Shown here one piece after another: positions 1 through 6,386 of a stretch of DNA of 8,365 nucleotides; position 1 is the stretch's first letter; the number at the start of each line of letters is the position of its first letter. The notes beneath the pieces are model-generated. The model was given only the letters and a program-made list of their open reading frames with translations, was not told where the DNA came from and made no database searches. The stretch comes from Rhodospirillales bacterium 47_12_T64 (lineage in GTDB: Bacteria > Pseudomonadota > Alphaproteobacteria > Kiloniellales > Kiloniellaceae). A program made the position numbers and the translations under genes. The stretch lies in contig MABB01000118.1 in the NCBI GenBank assembly GCA_002162915.1, positions 3,229-11,593 on the forward strand. Direction: 5' to 3'.

Positions 1-1
1 T

Positions 2-328
2 GATATACCAGCAGTCTTAGCCAGACAGGCAAAATCTACGGGCATGTTATCTTATCGATGCGAGAGAGACGACGGCCTAAGGAATGACATTCTTTTTATC
101 TACGACCTCTATCTTTCGGAAGATTTCATTCCTCAAAATACAGATGGAGAAGTTGACGAATTTTACCTTTGGCCCATTGAGCAAGTAATTGACCGGATTA
201 AAAGCACGGATGATTTCAAATTCAATGTTAGCCTCGCAATCATTCATTTCTTAATCCGCGAAGGCTATATCACGCCCGACAATCCCGATTACGTTGCCCT
301 CCTCGAAGGAATGCAGCGTCAAGGTTGA
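2..328 (+). CDS. Nudix hydrolase, DUF4743 type, C-terminal part only
   Basis: This is the C-terminal 108 residues of a gene that starts before the window. The frame is open from base 2 and ends at TGA 326-328. The segment reading SYRCERDDGLRND, then LFIYDLYLSEDFIPQNTDGEVDEF, then a helix ending HFLIREGYITPDNPDY resembles the last part of Nudix proteins with an N-terminal DUF4743 domain. That family includes plant NUDT20/24 and the yeast YJR142W protein, which are known to act on oxidised, damaged forms of thiamin diphosphate. The NxDGEVxxF segment is typical of the region after the catalytic helix. The Nudix box itself lies upstream and cannot be checked here, so activity and substrate are inferred from family resemblance. 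The first ATG in the window, at 44, is internal and is not the start. The next gene is 135 bases downstream on the same strand. Confidence 0.72.
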   Translation, partial: DIPAVLARQAKSTGMLSYRCERDDGLRNDILFIYDLYLSEDFIPQNTDGEVDEFYLWPIEQVIDRIKSTDDFKFNVSLAIIHFLIREGYITPDNPDYVALLEGMQRQG

Positions 329-379
329 TGATGTTATTCGAAATCACTAAAACCTCGATGTCGATAACTTTCTCGTTTT

Positions 380-432
380 CTATAGCTTGCGAATGCGTAA
401 TGATGCATAGCAGCATTTTGCCAAAGCTATAG
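380..432. repeat. Nested inverted repeat in gap before the HIG1 gene
   Basis: CTATAGCTT at 380-388 is a perfect reverse complement of AAGCTATAG at 424-432. Inside it, AATGC at 392-396 pairs with GCATT at 413-417, and ATGCAT at 403-408 is self-complementary. As RNA this would be a 9-bp stem closing a second 5-bp stem. No T-run follows directly on either strand, so it is not a clear intrinsic terminator. The right arm lies between the -35 and -10 boxes of the candidate promoter at 418-447, so it could equally be a protein-binding site. Nothing else was seen in 329-463. Confidence 0.45.
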
Positions 433-447
433 GCGTTATCCTATTTT
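418..447 (+). promoter_or_regulatory. Candidate promoter for the HIG1 gene
   Basis: TTGCCA at 418-423 matches five of six -35 positions. TATTTT at 442-447 matches four of six -10 positions, with an 18-base spacer. Transcription would start near 454, only about ten bases before the ATG at 464, which fits the lack of a good Shine-Dalgarno sequence there. This is pattern matching only; alphaproteobacterial promoters are often degenerate. Confidence 0.28.
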
Positions 448-463
448 CGAGATCGTATAAATT

Positions 464-661
464 ATGGACAGCTTTCTTAATATTCTTATCGTTCTGTCAC
501 TTGCAACTGTTCTGGTTATTCTTTTCGCAGGTCTGATCACCATGGCACGTGGCGGAGAGTACAATATGAAAAACGCCAACCGCTTCATGCGCTATCGCGT
601 TATTGCTCAAGGTGTTGCTCTGGTCATATTCATGATCGCAATTTGGGCCAAAAACGCTTGA
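464..661 (+). CDS. HIG1-domain twin transmembrane protein
   Basis: This is a 65-residue inner-membrane protein with two hydrophobic segments, about residues 4-26 and 46-62, joined by a short basic loop. The loop carries R43-x-R45-xxx-Q49, the core of the RxRxxxQ signature of the HIG1 (hypoxia-induced protein) domain. Mitochondrial members such as Rcf1 and HIGD1/2 bind and tune cytochrome c oxidase and supercomplexes; the bacterial role is not settled. Length and layout match the small alphaproteobacterial 'twin transmembrane' members found next to the cobalamin adenosyltransferase and etf genes. The start is the only ATG giving a complete first membrane segment; upstream there is only a weak GAG-type ribosome site. 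The family call is firm, but a link to respiration is inferred from family and neighbours. Confidence 0.85.
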   Translation: MDSFLNILIVLSLATVLVILFAGLITMARGGEYNMKNANRFMRYRVIAQGVALVIFMIAIWAKNA

Positions 662-692
662 TATAAAACTTTCAACACGCTTTTCAGCCAAA

Positions 693-776
693 TTCGTCAA
701 AAGTCAGTCGCAACGGTGATATAACAATCGTTTCAACTTGGGTTATGGTTTTTACCGTAATAAGAATTTTGACGAA
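693..776. repeat. Long inverted repeat with nested pairs before the adenosyltransferase gene
   Basis: TTCGTCAAAA at 693-702 is a perfect 10-base reverse complement of TTTTGACGAA at 767-776. Inside it, ACGGT at 713-717 pairs with ACCGT at 754-758, and ATAAC at 721-725 pairs with GTTAT at 742-746. The pairs are nested, so a transcript covering this region could fold into one branched rod of about 84 bases. As DNA, the two outer arms are 74 bases apart centre to centre, about seven helical turns. No B12-box sequence typical of cobalamin riboswitches was seen. Confidence 0.5.
717..725 (+). promoter_or_regulatory. Candidate extended -10 promoter for the adenosyltransferase gene
   Basis: TGA followed by TATAAC (720-725) matches an extended -10 element, TGn plus five of six consensus bases. 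The region 17 bases upstream (TCAAAA, 697-702) is a poor -35 and overlaps the left arm of the inverted repeat at 693-776. The start would be near 732, giving a leader of about 80 bases. Read-through from the HIG1 gene is the alternative. Confidence 0.3.
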
Positions 777-813
777 AATGAAAGGTCTCAACCGCTAAAC
801 GGAGTTCGCTTTT

Positions 814-1377
814 ATGGTTCAGTTGACACGCATATATACCCGGGGCGGTGATAAAGGAAAAACCTCTTTGGGTTCCGGCAAGCGCGTTTACAAACACGAC
901 TTGCGTGTCGAAGCATACGGTACCGTCGACGAAACCAACGCGGTTGTCGGTCTTGTCAGGTTACATAGCGAAGCTCGGATTGATGATATTCTCTCTCGCA
1001 TCCAGAACGATCTTTTTGATCTTGGCGCAGATCTCTGCTGCCCCGAAGAAAAAGATCCTGAATATCCTCCCTTGCGCATTACAGCAGAACAGGTGGAGAG
1101 GCTGGAACAAGAGATCGATGAAATCAATAGTAGTTTAGCTCCCTTGAAATCTTTCATTCTTCCCGGCGGCACTGCGGCGGCGGCATTTCTACACCAAGCT
1201 CGCACAGTCTCCAGACGCGCTGAGCGCCTGATTTCGGCTCTGGTGCAAGAGGAAGATATAAACCCTGAGGGGTTACGGTATATCAACCGTCTTTCAGATC
1301 TGTTTTTTGTTCTGGCTCGGCATGTCAATGACAATGGCGCTCAGGACGTGCTCTGGATACCCGGAGCAAACCGATGA
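814..1377 (+). CDS. pduO: PduO-type cob(I)alamin adenosyltransferase
   Basis: This cytoplasmic enzyme transfers the adenosyl group of ATP to cob(I)alamin, making adenosylcobalamin. The 187 residues match the usual size of the trimeric PduO/MMAB family. Visible motifs in order are the N-terminal ATP-binding TRGGDKGKTSL (residues 9-19), RVEAYGTVDE (31-40), FILPGG (114-119), the arginine cluster RRAER (134-138) and RYINRLSD (155-162). These arginines and the following helix form the ATP and cobalamin site in characterised members. The unrelated CobA/BtuR family has a Walker motif not seen here. The start is supported by GGAG at 801-804, nine bases before the ATG. Its usual client, methylmalonyl-CoA mutase, is not in the window. 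The next gene, etfB, has its own promoter-like sequence, so cotranscription is optional. Confidence 0.95.
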   Translation: MVQLTRIYTRGGDKGKTSLGSGKRVYKHDLRVEAYGTVDETNAVVGLVRLHSEARIDDILSRIQNDLFDLGADLCCPEEKDPEYPPLRITAEQVERLEQEIDEINSSLAPLKSFILPGGTAAAAFLHQARTVSRRAERLISALVQEEDINPEGLRYINRLSDLFFVLARHVNDNGAQDVLWIPGANR

Positions 1378-1405
1378 CCGCCCTGGAAACTAATCAAGGC
1401 GATCA

Positions 1406-1434
1406 TTGACAGTACATGTCGGCGAGCCTAAAGT
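1406..1434 (+). promoter_or_regulatory. Candidate sigma-70 promoter for etfBA
   Basis: TTGACA at 1406-1411 is a perfect -35 box. TAAAGT at 1429-1434 matches four of six -10 positions at the ideal 17-base spacing. The start would be near 1441, leaving a leader of roughly 87 bases before the etfB ATG. GACA and TGTC arms at 1408-1411 and 1417-1420 straddle the 3' end of the -35 box and could be an operator, though arms this short may arise by chance. Confidence 0.55.
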
Positions 1435-1459
1435 TCCCGGCGACTGGCTGTTAAACAGT

Positions 1460-1493
1460 GGATTTGTAGGATTTGAGATTCCCATAAATCTAC
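1460..1493 (+). repeat. Short direct and inverted repeats in the etfB leader
   Basis: GGATTTG occurs twice, at 1460-1466 and 1469-1475. The stretch GTAGGATTT (1466-1474) can pair with AAATCTAC (1486-1493) if one G bulges, giving a small hairpin in the etfB leader. It ends about 20 bases before the AAGGA ribosome site. It may affect translation or be incidental; nothing further was recognised in 1378-1527. Confidence 0.25.
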
Positions 1494-1527
1494 TAAGGAA
1501 AAGCGCGAAATTTAAGGATACTTCTCG

Positions 1528-2277
1528 ATGAAAGTACTCGTCCCGATCAAACGCGTCATTGACGCGAACGTGCAGGTTCGGGTTAAGTCCGACCAAACAG
1601 GCGTTGAATTAACCAACGTCAAGATGGCGATGAACCCCTTCTGTGAAATTGCTGTAGAGCAAGCTGTACGCATGAAAGAAGCTGGCATAGCCAGTGAAGT
1701 TATTGTTGTATCAGCTGGTCCAACTCAGACTCAAGAAACGTTGCGTACTGGCCTCGCTATGGGTGCAGACCGCGGCATACACATCCAAAGCGATGATGAG
1801 CTTCAGCCGCTCGCGATCGCAAAGCTCCTCAAAGCCGTCGTCGGCAACGAAGAGCCTGGCCTTGTTATTCTCGGAAAACAGGCCATTGATGGTGATAACA
1901 ACCAGACTGGTCAGATGCTTGCTGCTCTGTTGGGCTGGTCCCAGGGCACATTCATCTCTGCTGTTGAGCAGGATGGTGATAAGCTGAAAATCACACGTGA
2001 AGTTGATGGCGGCCTGCAAAACGTAAGCCTGCCACTACCGTCCGTATTGACGGTCGATCTTCGTTTGAACGAGCCACGTTATGCGTCTCTGCCAAACATC
2101 ATGAAGGCAAAGAAAAAACCAATTGATGCCACGAACCCGGCGGATCTTGGTGTTGATGTAACGCCGCGTGTTACCACACTAAAAGTTACTGAGCCACCTG
2201 CGCGTGATGCAGGTGTCATCGTTGGCTCCGTTGCTGAGCTGGTCGACAAACTGAAGAACGAAGCGAAGGTGATCTAA
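1528..2277 (+). CDS. etfB: Electron transfer flavoprotein, beta subunit
   Basis: This is the small subunit of the soluble ETF heterodimer, which takes electrons from acyl-CoA and related dehydrogenases and passes them to ETF:ubiquinone oxidoreductase. Its 249 residues are the standard family length. DGDNNQTG (121-128) is the AMP-binding stretch. [24 protein letters not shown] (176-199) is the recognition loop that docks onto partner dehydrogenases and is nearly identical to the mitochondrial sequence. L188 aligns with human L195, and K193 and K196 align with the lysines methylated by ETFBKMT/METTL20. This makes it a housekeeping, beta-oxidation-type ETF rather than a bifurcating or FixB-type one. 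The start is set by AAGGA at 1514-1518, nine bases upstream. etfA follows after two bases, implying coupled translation and equal output. Confidence 0.98.
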   Translation: MKVLVPIKRVIDANVQVRVKSDQTGVELTNVKMAMNPFCEIAVEQAVRMKEAGIASEVIVVSAGPTQTQETLRTGLAMGADRGIHIQSDDELQPLAIAKLLKAVVGNEEPGLVILGKQAIDGDNNQTGQMLAALLGWSQGTFISAVEQDGDKLKITREVDGGLQNVSLPLPSVLTVDLRLNEPRYASLPNIMKAKKKPIDATNPADLGVDVTPRVTTLKVTEPPARDAGVIVGSVAELVDKLKNEAKVI

Positions 2278-2279
2278 CG

Positions 2280-3212
2280 ATGTCTATTCTTGTTATCGCC
2301 GAACACGACAATGCAAGCATCAAGCCTGCTACTCTGAATACTGTTACCGCCGCCATTCAGCTCGGTGATGATGTTCATGTTCTCGTTGCTGGCTCTGATT
2401 GTGCCAATGCTGGCGCAGCTGCAGCAAAAATTGCTGGTGTTTCCAAAGTTCTGGTTTCTGATGCCCCTGAATATGCTCAGGACGTTGCTGAGAATATCGC
2501 ACCTTTGATCGTGAAGCTTGCTTCCGGTTATAGCCACATTCTTGCACCGGCAACCACTTACGGTAAGAACATTCTGCCACGCGCCTCTGCTCTTTTGGAC
2601 GTCCAACAGATTTCTGAAATTTCAGAAATCGAATCAGCAGATACTTTTGTACGCCCAATCTATGCAGGTAACGCCCTGGCAACCGTACAGTCTTCTGATG
2701 CAATCAAACTGATCACCATTCGCGGTACAGCCTTTGATGCTGCGTCAGAAGAAGGTGGCTCAGCAGCAGTAGAAGCTGTTGATGCAACTGGCGATGCTGG
2801 CCTTTCCTCATTCGAAGGTCAGGAACTAACCAAATCAGAACGCCCCGAACTAACAACCGCTGGTGTTGTTATCTCTGGTGGCCGCGGCATGCAGAACGGC
2901 GAAAACTTCGCCATGCTCGAACGCGTTGCGGACAAGCTTGGCGCTGCAGTTGGTGCATCTCGTGCCGCTGTGGATGCAGGCTACGTTCCAAACGACTATC
3001 AGGTCGGCCAAACCGGTAAAGTTGTCGCTCCGGATCTCTACATTGCTGTGGGTATCTCCGGTGCGATCCAACACCTTGCCGGGATGAAAGATTCAAAAGT
3101 CATCGTGGCAATTAATAAAGACGAAGAAGCTCCAATTTTCCAGGTTGCTGATTATGGCCTGGTTGCGGATCTATTCGATGCAATTCCCGAGCTTGAAAAA
3201 GAACTTGGGTAG
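2280..3212 (+). CDS. etfA: Electron transfer flavoprotein, alpha subunit
   Basis: This is the large ETF subunit, which holds the redox-active FAD. The N-terminal part (about 1-185) is the variable adenine-nucleotide-hydrolase-like domain. The C-terminal part is the FAD domain, with VISGGRGM (197-204), [11 protein letters not shown] (225-235), QVGQTGK (241-247), and [13 protein letters not shown] (253-265) followed by AINKD (277-281), which matches the ETF alpha signature. The 310 residues match the usual length and no key element is missing. The ATG lies two bases after the etfB stop. A GAAGGTGA stretch at 2265-2272, inside the end of etfB, can serve as the ribosome site. An imperfect hairpin and then an intrinsic terminator follow the stop, so etfBA appears to be a closed two-gene unit. 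Confidence 0.98.
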   Translation: MSILVIAEHDNASIKPATLNTVTAAIQLGDDVHVLVAGSDCANAGAAAAKIAGVSKVLVSDAPEYAQDVAENIAPLIVKLASGYSHILAPATTYGKNILPRASALLDVQQISEISEIESADTFVRPIYAGNALATVQSSDAIKLITIRGTAFDAASEEGGSAAVEAVDATGDAGLSSFEGQELTKSERPELTTAGVVISGGRGMQNGENFAMLERVADKLGAAVGASRAAVDAGYVPNDYQVGQTGKVVAPDLYIAVGISGAIQHLAGMKDSKVIVAINKDEEAPIFQVADYGLVADLFDAIPELEKELG

Positions 3213-3214
3213 GT

Positions 3215-3259
3215 GATCTTTTTAAAATCAAACCCTTGTGGCTTGATTATCCAAAGATC
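3215..3259 (+). repeat. Imperfect long hairpin just after etfA
   Basis: GATCTTT at 3215-3221 pairs with AAAGATC at 3253-3259. After a symmetric four-base internal loop, AATCAA (3226-3231) pairs with TTGATT (3243-3248), then CC (3233-3234) with GG (3240-3241) across one mismatch. The structure begins three bases after the etfA stop and ends 21 bases before the terminator hairpin at 3281. No T-run follows, so a role in protecting or processing the mRNA 3' end is more likely than termination. Confidence 0.45.
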
Positions 3260-3280
3260 GTTCTGCAGTATATCCTGAGG

Positions 3281-3320
3281 CAAGACGCTATCAAATGTGA
3301 TAGCGTCTTGTTTTAGATTT
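3281..3320 (+). terminator. Intrinsic terminator of etfBA
   Basis: CAAGACGCTATCA (3281-3293) and TGATAGCGTCTTG (3298-3310) form a perfect 13-bp stem with loop AATG, followed directly by TTTTAGATTT. It should stop + strand transcription after etfA. It ends only about 30 bases before the ATG of the dehydrogenase gene, and no convincing promoter was found between them. Confidence 0.9.
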
Positions 3321-3349
3321 TAGAAGTAGCGGAAAGGCTCGCAAAGAGT

Positions 3350-4234
3350 ATGACGATTCAGGAAATTAAATCCGTAGGCATTATTGGCGCAGGGCAAATG
3401 GGAAGCGGCATCGCGCATGTCAGCTCACTTGCCGGCTTTGATGTTCGCATGGTCGATGTCAATCAAGAGCAACTTGACAGCGCTCTCGCGATTATCAGAA
3501 AGAATATGCAGCGTCAGTCCACCAAGGGTAAAATTTCCGAAACAGACATAGATGCCGCACTTCTGAAAATTACGAATTCTCAAGAGCTCGAAAGCCTTAA
3601 TCAATGCGACGTCGTGATTGAAGCGGCTACAGAGAATGAAGAAATTAAAAAAGATATCTTCCGCAAGATTTGTCCTCTGTTAAAGCCAGAGGCAATACTT
3701 TGCTCGAATACCTCTTCGATTTCAATCACCCGTTTGGCAGCCGTTACGAGCCGTCCGGGACAGTTCATGGGTATGCACTTCATGAACCCGGTTCCTGTGA
3801 TGCAACTCGTCGAACTTATCCGAGGTATTGCAACAGAAGAGCCGACCTATCAGGCCATCAAGGAAATGACGCGAAAGCTGGGCAAGACATCGGCTTCATC
3901 CGAAGATTTTCCTGCCTTTATCGTTAATCGCATATTACTTCCGATGATAAACGAGGCTGTTTACACTCTCTACGAAGGGGTCGGCACGGTTGATTCGATT
4001 GATACAGCAATGCGCCTTGGTGCAAACCACCCTATGGGGCCGCTTGAGCTTGCTGATTTTATTGGCCTCGATACATGTCTAGCCATTATGTCGGTCCTCT
4101 ATGAAGGCCTTGCCGACACAAAATACCGCCCCTGCCCCCTACTTGTGAAATATGTAGAAGCTGGCTGGGTTGGCAAAAAAGCTGGCCGCGGGTTCTACGA
4201 CTATGGCGGCGACACACCCGTCCCAACGCGGTAA
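3350..4234 (+). CDS. hbd: 3-hydroxybutyryl-CoA (3-hydroxyacyl-CoA) dehydrogenase
   Basis: This cytoplasmic NAD(P)-dependent enzyme interconverts 3-hydroxyacyl-CoA and 3-oxoacyl-CoA, the third step of beta-oxidation or part of butanoate and polyhydroxybutyrate metabolism. At 294 residues it is a stand-alone two-domain member. The Rossmann motif GIIGAGQMGSGIA is at residues 10-22. The catalytic set aligns with human HADH at identical spacing: S122 in SNTSS, H143 in GMHFMNP, E155 in VELI and N193 in IVNR. ANHPMGPLELADFIGLDT (225-242) and GWVGKKAGRGFYDY (272-285) mark the C-terminal dimer domain. The ATG is preceded by GGAAAGG at 3331-3337, slightly far at 12 bases. It follows etfBA but is separated from it by the terminator at 3281-3320, so its own promoter or read-through is needed. 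Chain-length preference cannot be read from sequence. Confidence 0.95.
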   Translation: MTIQEIKSVGIIGAGQMGSGIAHVSSLAGFDVRMVDVNQEQLDSALAIIRKNMQRQSTKGKISETDIDAALLKITNSQELESLNQCDVVIEAATENEEIKKDIFRKICPLLKPEAILCSNTSSISITRLAAVTSRPGQFMGMHFMNPVPVMQLVELIRGIATEEPTYQAIKEMTRKLGKTSASSEDFPAFIVNRILLPMINEAVYTLYEGVGTVDSIDTAMRLGANHPMGPLELADFIGLDTCLAIMSVLYEGLADTKYRPCPLLVKYVEAGWVGKKAGRGFYDYGGDTPVPTR

Positions 4235-4270
4235 CGATCAGCCCTCAATTGGGCACCTGACATTCAAGAA

Positions 4271-4308
4271 AAAAGAGCCCTGTGCATCATCATGCACAGG
4301 GCTCTTTT
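4271..4308. terminator. Bidirectional intrinsic terminator
   Basis: The arms at 4271-4287 and 4292-4308 are a perfect 17-bp inverted repeat (core GAGCCCTGTGCAT) with loop CATC. Runs of A on the left (4269-4274) and T on the right (4305-4308, then more T after AG) give a U-tract for either strand. It lies between converging genes, 36 bases after the dehydrogenase stop and 22 bases beyond the thioredoxin-like stop, and so can serve both. Confidence 0.93.
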
Positions 4309-4330
4309 AGTTTTAGAATTCAGATTACAC

Positions 4331-4924
4331 CTATTGATCAGTATAGAACTTGATCAAGGTTTTCACTTCGGGAGCATTCCACTCATAAGGACCAATAAGG
4401 GTGCCAACGATCATCCCCTGCTTGTTCACAAGATATGTCGAAGGCAATCCACGCAAGCCAAATGCCCGGGATACACGCCCCTTAATATCAACATAGGCAG
4501 GAAGGTTTTTAAGTTCCTTATCCTTGAAGAAGGGTAATATTTTTTTCAACCCGGACCGATCTTCCGAGAGCGTAATCACTCTGAAAGAATCACTTCCCAT
4601 CTCTGCTTGCAGCTTATCGAGATCCGGCATCTCTTTTACACAGGGCGGGCACCACGTTGCCCAGAAATTCACAAGTAAAACTTGCCCTTTCATGTCCTTC
4701 AAAGACATCAGCTTTCCGTCATCACCTTGAAAGCTTTCGATAGGCACTGGAATAGGAGGATCGAAGAGAGTAAAGTTCCCATCGAGTCGCCCTTCAAGAG
4801 GTGGTTTTTCAGATATTTCTGCACTCGCCTTGGTAACTGAGAGTGATATGGCCGAAAGCGATATAACTGTCAGCAATAAGAGAGCACCTACACTGAAAAG
4901 CCGCTGGGCATTAACCTGGATCAT
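4331..4924 (-). CDS. TlpA-like membrane-anchored periplasmic thioredoxin
   Basis: This is a thiol-disulfide protein facing the periplasm. The 197 residues start with a hydrophobic segment, about 9-31, that reads as an uncleaved signal anchor or signal peptide (ASA near 33-35). A thioredoxin/AhpC-TSA fold follows, with active site W91-C-P-P-C95 in NFWATWCPPCVKEMP and the cis-proline P161 in RGLPSTYLV. TlpA, ResA and CcmG proteins of this type reduce disulfides for cytochrome c or oxidase assembly. This one is closest in layout to TlpA, but its client is not shown here. No good Shine-Dalgarno sequence precedes the ATG, and no other start would keep the membrane segment. It diverges from argH across 49 bases and ends at the bidirectional terminator. 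Confidence 0.9.
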   Translation of the reverse strand: MIQVNAQRLFSVGALLLLTVISLSAISLSVTKASAEISEKPPLEGRLDGNFTLFDPPIPVPIESFQGDDGKLMSLKDMKGQVLLVNFWATWCPPCVKEMPDLDKLQAEMGSDSFRVITLSEDRSGLKKILPFFKDKELKNLPAYVDIKGRVSRAFGLRGLPSTYLVNKQGMIVGTLIGPYEWNAPEVKTLIKFYTDQ

Positions 4925-4973
4925 ATTTTAAAGTCCATAAAATCGTACGACCGAGAAGACGAAAGAGAATACT
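4925..4973. promoter_or_regulatory. Divergent promoter region of the TlpA-like gene and argH
   Basis: These 49 bases must hold, or overlap, start signals for both diverging genes unless promoters lie inside the neighbours. TAAAAT on the minus strand, just before the TlpA-like ATG, and CATAAA (4936-4941) on the plus strand are -10-like, but neither has a convincing -35. The perfect 8-base palindrome TCGTACGA (4943-4950) sits almost at the centre and is a possible operator. GAAAGAGA (4961-4968) is the probable argH ribosome site. Confidence 0.4.
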
Positions 4974-6386
4974 GTGTCAGAACCAAAATCAGCCAGTGAT
5001 AAAACAGCCAATGCAATGTGGGGCGGACGCTTCAGTGTTGGACCTGCAGAAGTTATGGAGAAAATTAATGCATCCATTGACTTCGACAAGCGCATGTCCG
5101 CACAGGATATCGCAGGATCAAAAGCTCACTGTGCCATGTTGGTCAAACAAGGTATTATCAGTTCTGAAGATGGCAAGGCAATCCTTGATGGTCTAGACAC
5201 AATTTCGCGAGAAATTGAAGAAGGTAAGTTTATCTTCTCTGCTGCCCTCGAAGATATTCATATGAATATCGAGAACAGGCTACGCGAACTCATCGGTGAT
5301 GCTGCAGGTCGTCTGCACACAGCACGCTCCAGAAACGACCAGGTAGCAACGGATTTCAAGCTTTGGGTGCGTAGTGCGATTGATGAACTGGATAAACAAA
5401 CCGGTCTCTTGATTGAGGCCTTGATCAAACAGGCCGAAGATAATTTCGATACAATCATGCCCGGCTACACACATCTCCAGGCGGCGCAACCTGTGACATT
5501 TGGTCACCACATGCTGGCCTATGTAGAAATGTTTGGCCGTGACCGCAGTCGTCTTGTTGATTGCCGGAAACGATTGAACGAATGCCCTCTCGGGGCTGCT
5601 GCCCTTGCCGGTACATCTTTCCCAATCGACCGGCATGCGACCGCAGAAGCTCTCGGCTTTGATCGTCCAACCGCAAATTCGCTCGATTCAGTTTCAGATC
5701 GCGATCATGCGTTGGAATTCATGTCTGCGGGAGCTATTCTTGCAATACATCTATCCCGCTTTGCCGAAGAATTGGTTATCTGGTGTTCGCAGGGGTTTGG
5801 TTTCGTAACACTGTCCGATGCCTTCACCACCGGTAGCTCAATCATGCCGCAGAAAAAGAACCCTGACGCTGCAGAGCTCATTCGCGGTAAAGTCGCGCGG
5901 GTAATCGGATCGCTGAATACCCTTTTCATCGTCATGAAAGGCCTCCCCCTTACTTATGGTAAAGACATGCAGGAAGACAAAGAGCCTGTATTCGACGCTG
6001 CAGATACTTTGATCCTCAGCGTTACTGCAATGACCGGCATGGTGACCGACATGGTTGCAAACCGCGACCGCCTTCTCTCGGCAACGGCTCATGGGTTTCT
6101 CACAGCAACTGATCTCGCTGATTGGCTGGTTAAAGAACTCGCATTGCCTTTCAGAGATGCTCACCATATCACCGGAACTATCGTTAAGAACGCAGAAGAT
6201 AAAAATTGTGATATCAGTGATCTGTCTCTCGCAGAAATGCAAAGTGTCGAACCAAGAATCACACAAGACATATTCAGAGTATTAACCGTTGAACAATCCG
6301 CACAAAGTCGGACAAGTTTTGGTGGCACAGCACCTGAAAACGTGAAAGCTGCCGCAAAAGCGGCCAGGGAAAGGTTTTTATCATGA
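4974..6386 (+). CDS. argH: Argininosuccinate lyase
   Basis: This enzyme catalyses the last step of arginine synthesis, splitting argininosuccinate into arginine and fumarate in the cytoplasm as a homotetramer. Its 470 residues are normal for the family. Landmarks are MWGGRF (15-20), HTARSRNDQ (115-123), [10 protein letters not shown] (164-173, with T166 and H167 of the active site) and the fumarase/lyase signature [12 protein letters not shown] (287-298), whose S288 corresponds to the catalytic serine. The start is GTG at 4974: it is preceded by GAAAGAGA and gives a short N-terminal extension before WGGRF, as is common in alphaproteobacteria. The next ATG, residue 15, would trim to the core and is the alternative. 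The stop overlaps the ATG of the lipoprotein gene, so the two are translationally coupled. Transcription probably starts in the divergent region before it. Confidence 0.98.
   Translation: MSEPKSASDKTANAMWGGRFSVGPAEVMEKINASIDFDKRMSAQDIAGSKAHCAMLVKQGIISSEDGKAILDGLDTISREIEEGKFIFSAALEDIHMNIENRLRELIGDAAGRLHTARSRNDQVATDFKLWVRSAIDELDKQTGLLIEALIKQAEDNFDTIMPGYTHLQAAQPVTFGHHMLAYVEMFGRDRSRLVDCRKRLNECPLGAAALAGTSFPIDRHATAEALGFDRPTANSLDSVSDRDHALEFMSAGAILAIHLSRFAEELVIWCSQGFGFVTLSDAFTTGSSIMPQKKNPDAAELIRGKVARVIGSLNTLFIVMKGLPLTYGKDMQEDKEPVFDAADTLILSVTAMTGMVTDMVANRDRLLSATAHGFLTATDLADWLVKELALPFRDAHHITGTIVKNAEDKNCDISDLSLAEMQSVEPRITQDIFRVLTVEQSAQSRTSFGGTAPENVKAAAKAARERFLS

Noticed and set aside
769..800. TTGACG at 769-774 as a -35 box for the adenosyltransferase gene
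   Set aside because: No -10-like sequence lies at suitable spacing (bases 792-797 read CCGCTA), and these bases are part of the inverted repeat arm.
662..813. Possible cobalamin riboswitch before the adenosyltransferase gene
   Set aside because: No B12-box sequence is visible and the gap is shorter than a usual cobalamin riboswitch; only inverted repeats are present.
888..1334. 148-codon open frame on the minus strand, rich in Arg and Ser
   Set aside because: It lies wholly antisense to the adenosyltransferase gene, whose motifs are complete, and its composition is typical of a shadow frame.
1374..1409. 11-codon frame MTALETNQGDH overlapping the adenosyltransferase stop
   Set aside because: It is too short to support as a gene, lacks a distinct ribosome site and overlaps the -35 box of the etfB promoter candidate.
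2274..2606. 110-codon minus-strand open frame over the start of etfA
   Set aside because: It is antisense to etfA and shows no family resemblance, so it is a shadow frame.
5838..6266. 142-codon minus-strand open frame with many Cys residues
   Set aside because: It is antisense to the conserved C-terminal half of argH, with no recognisable domain or ribosome site.
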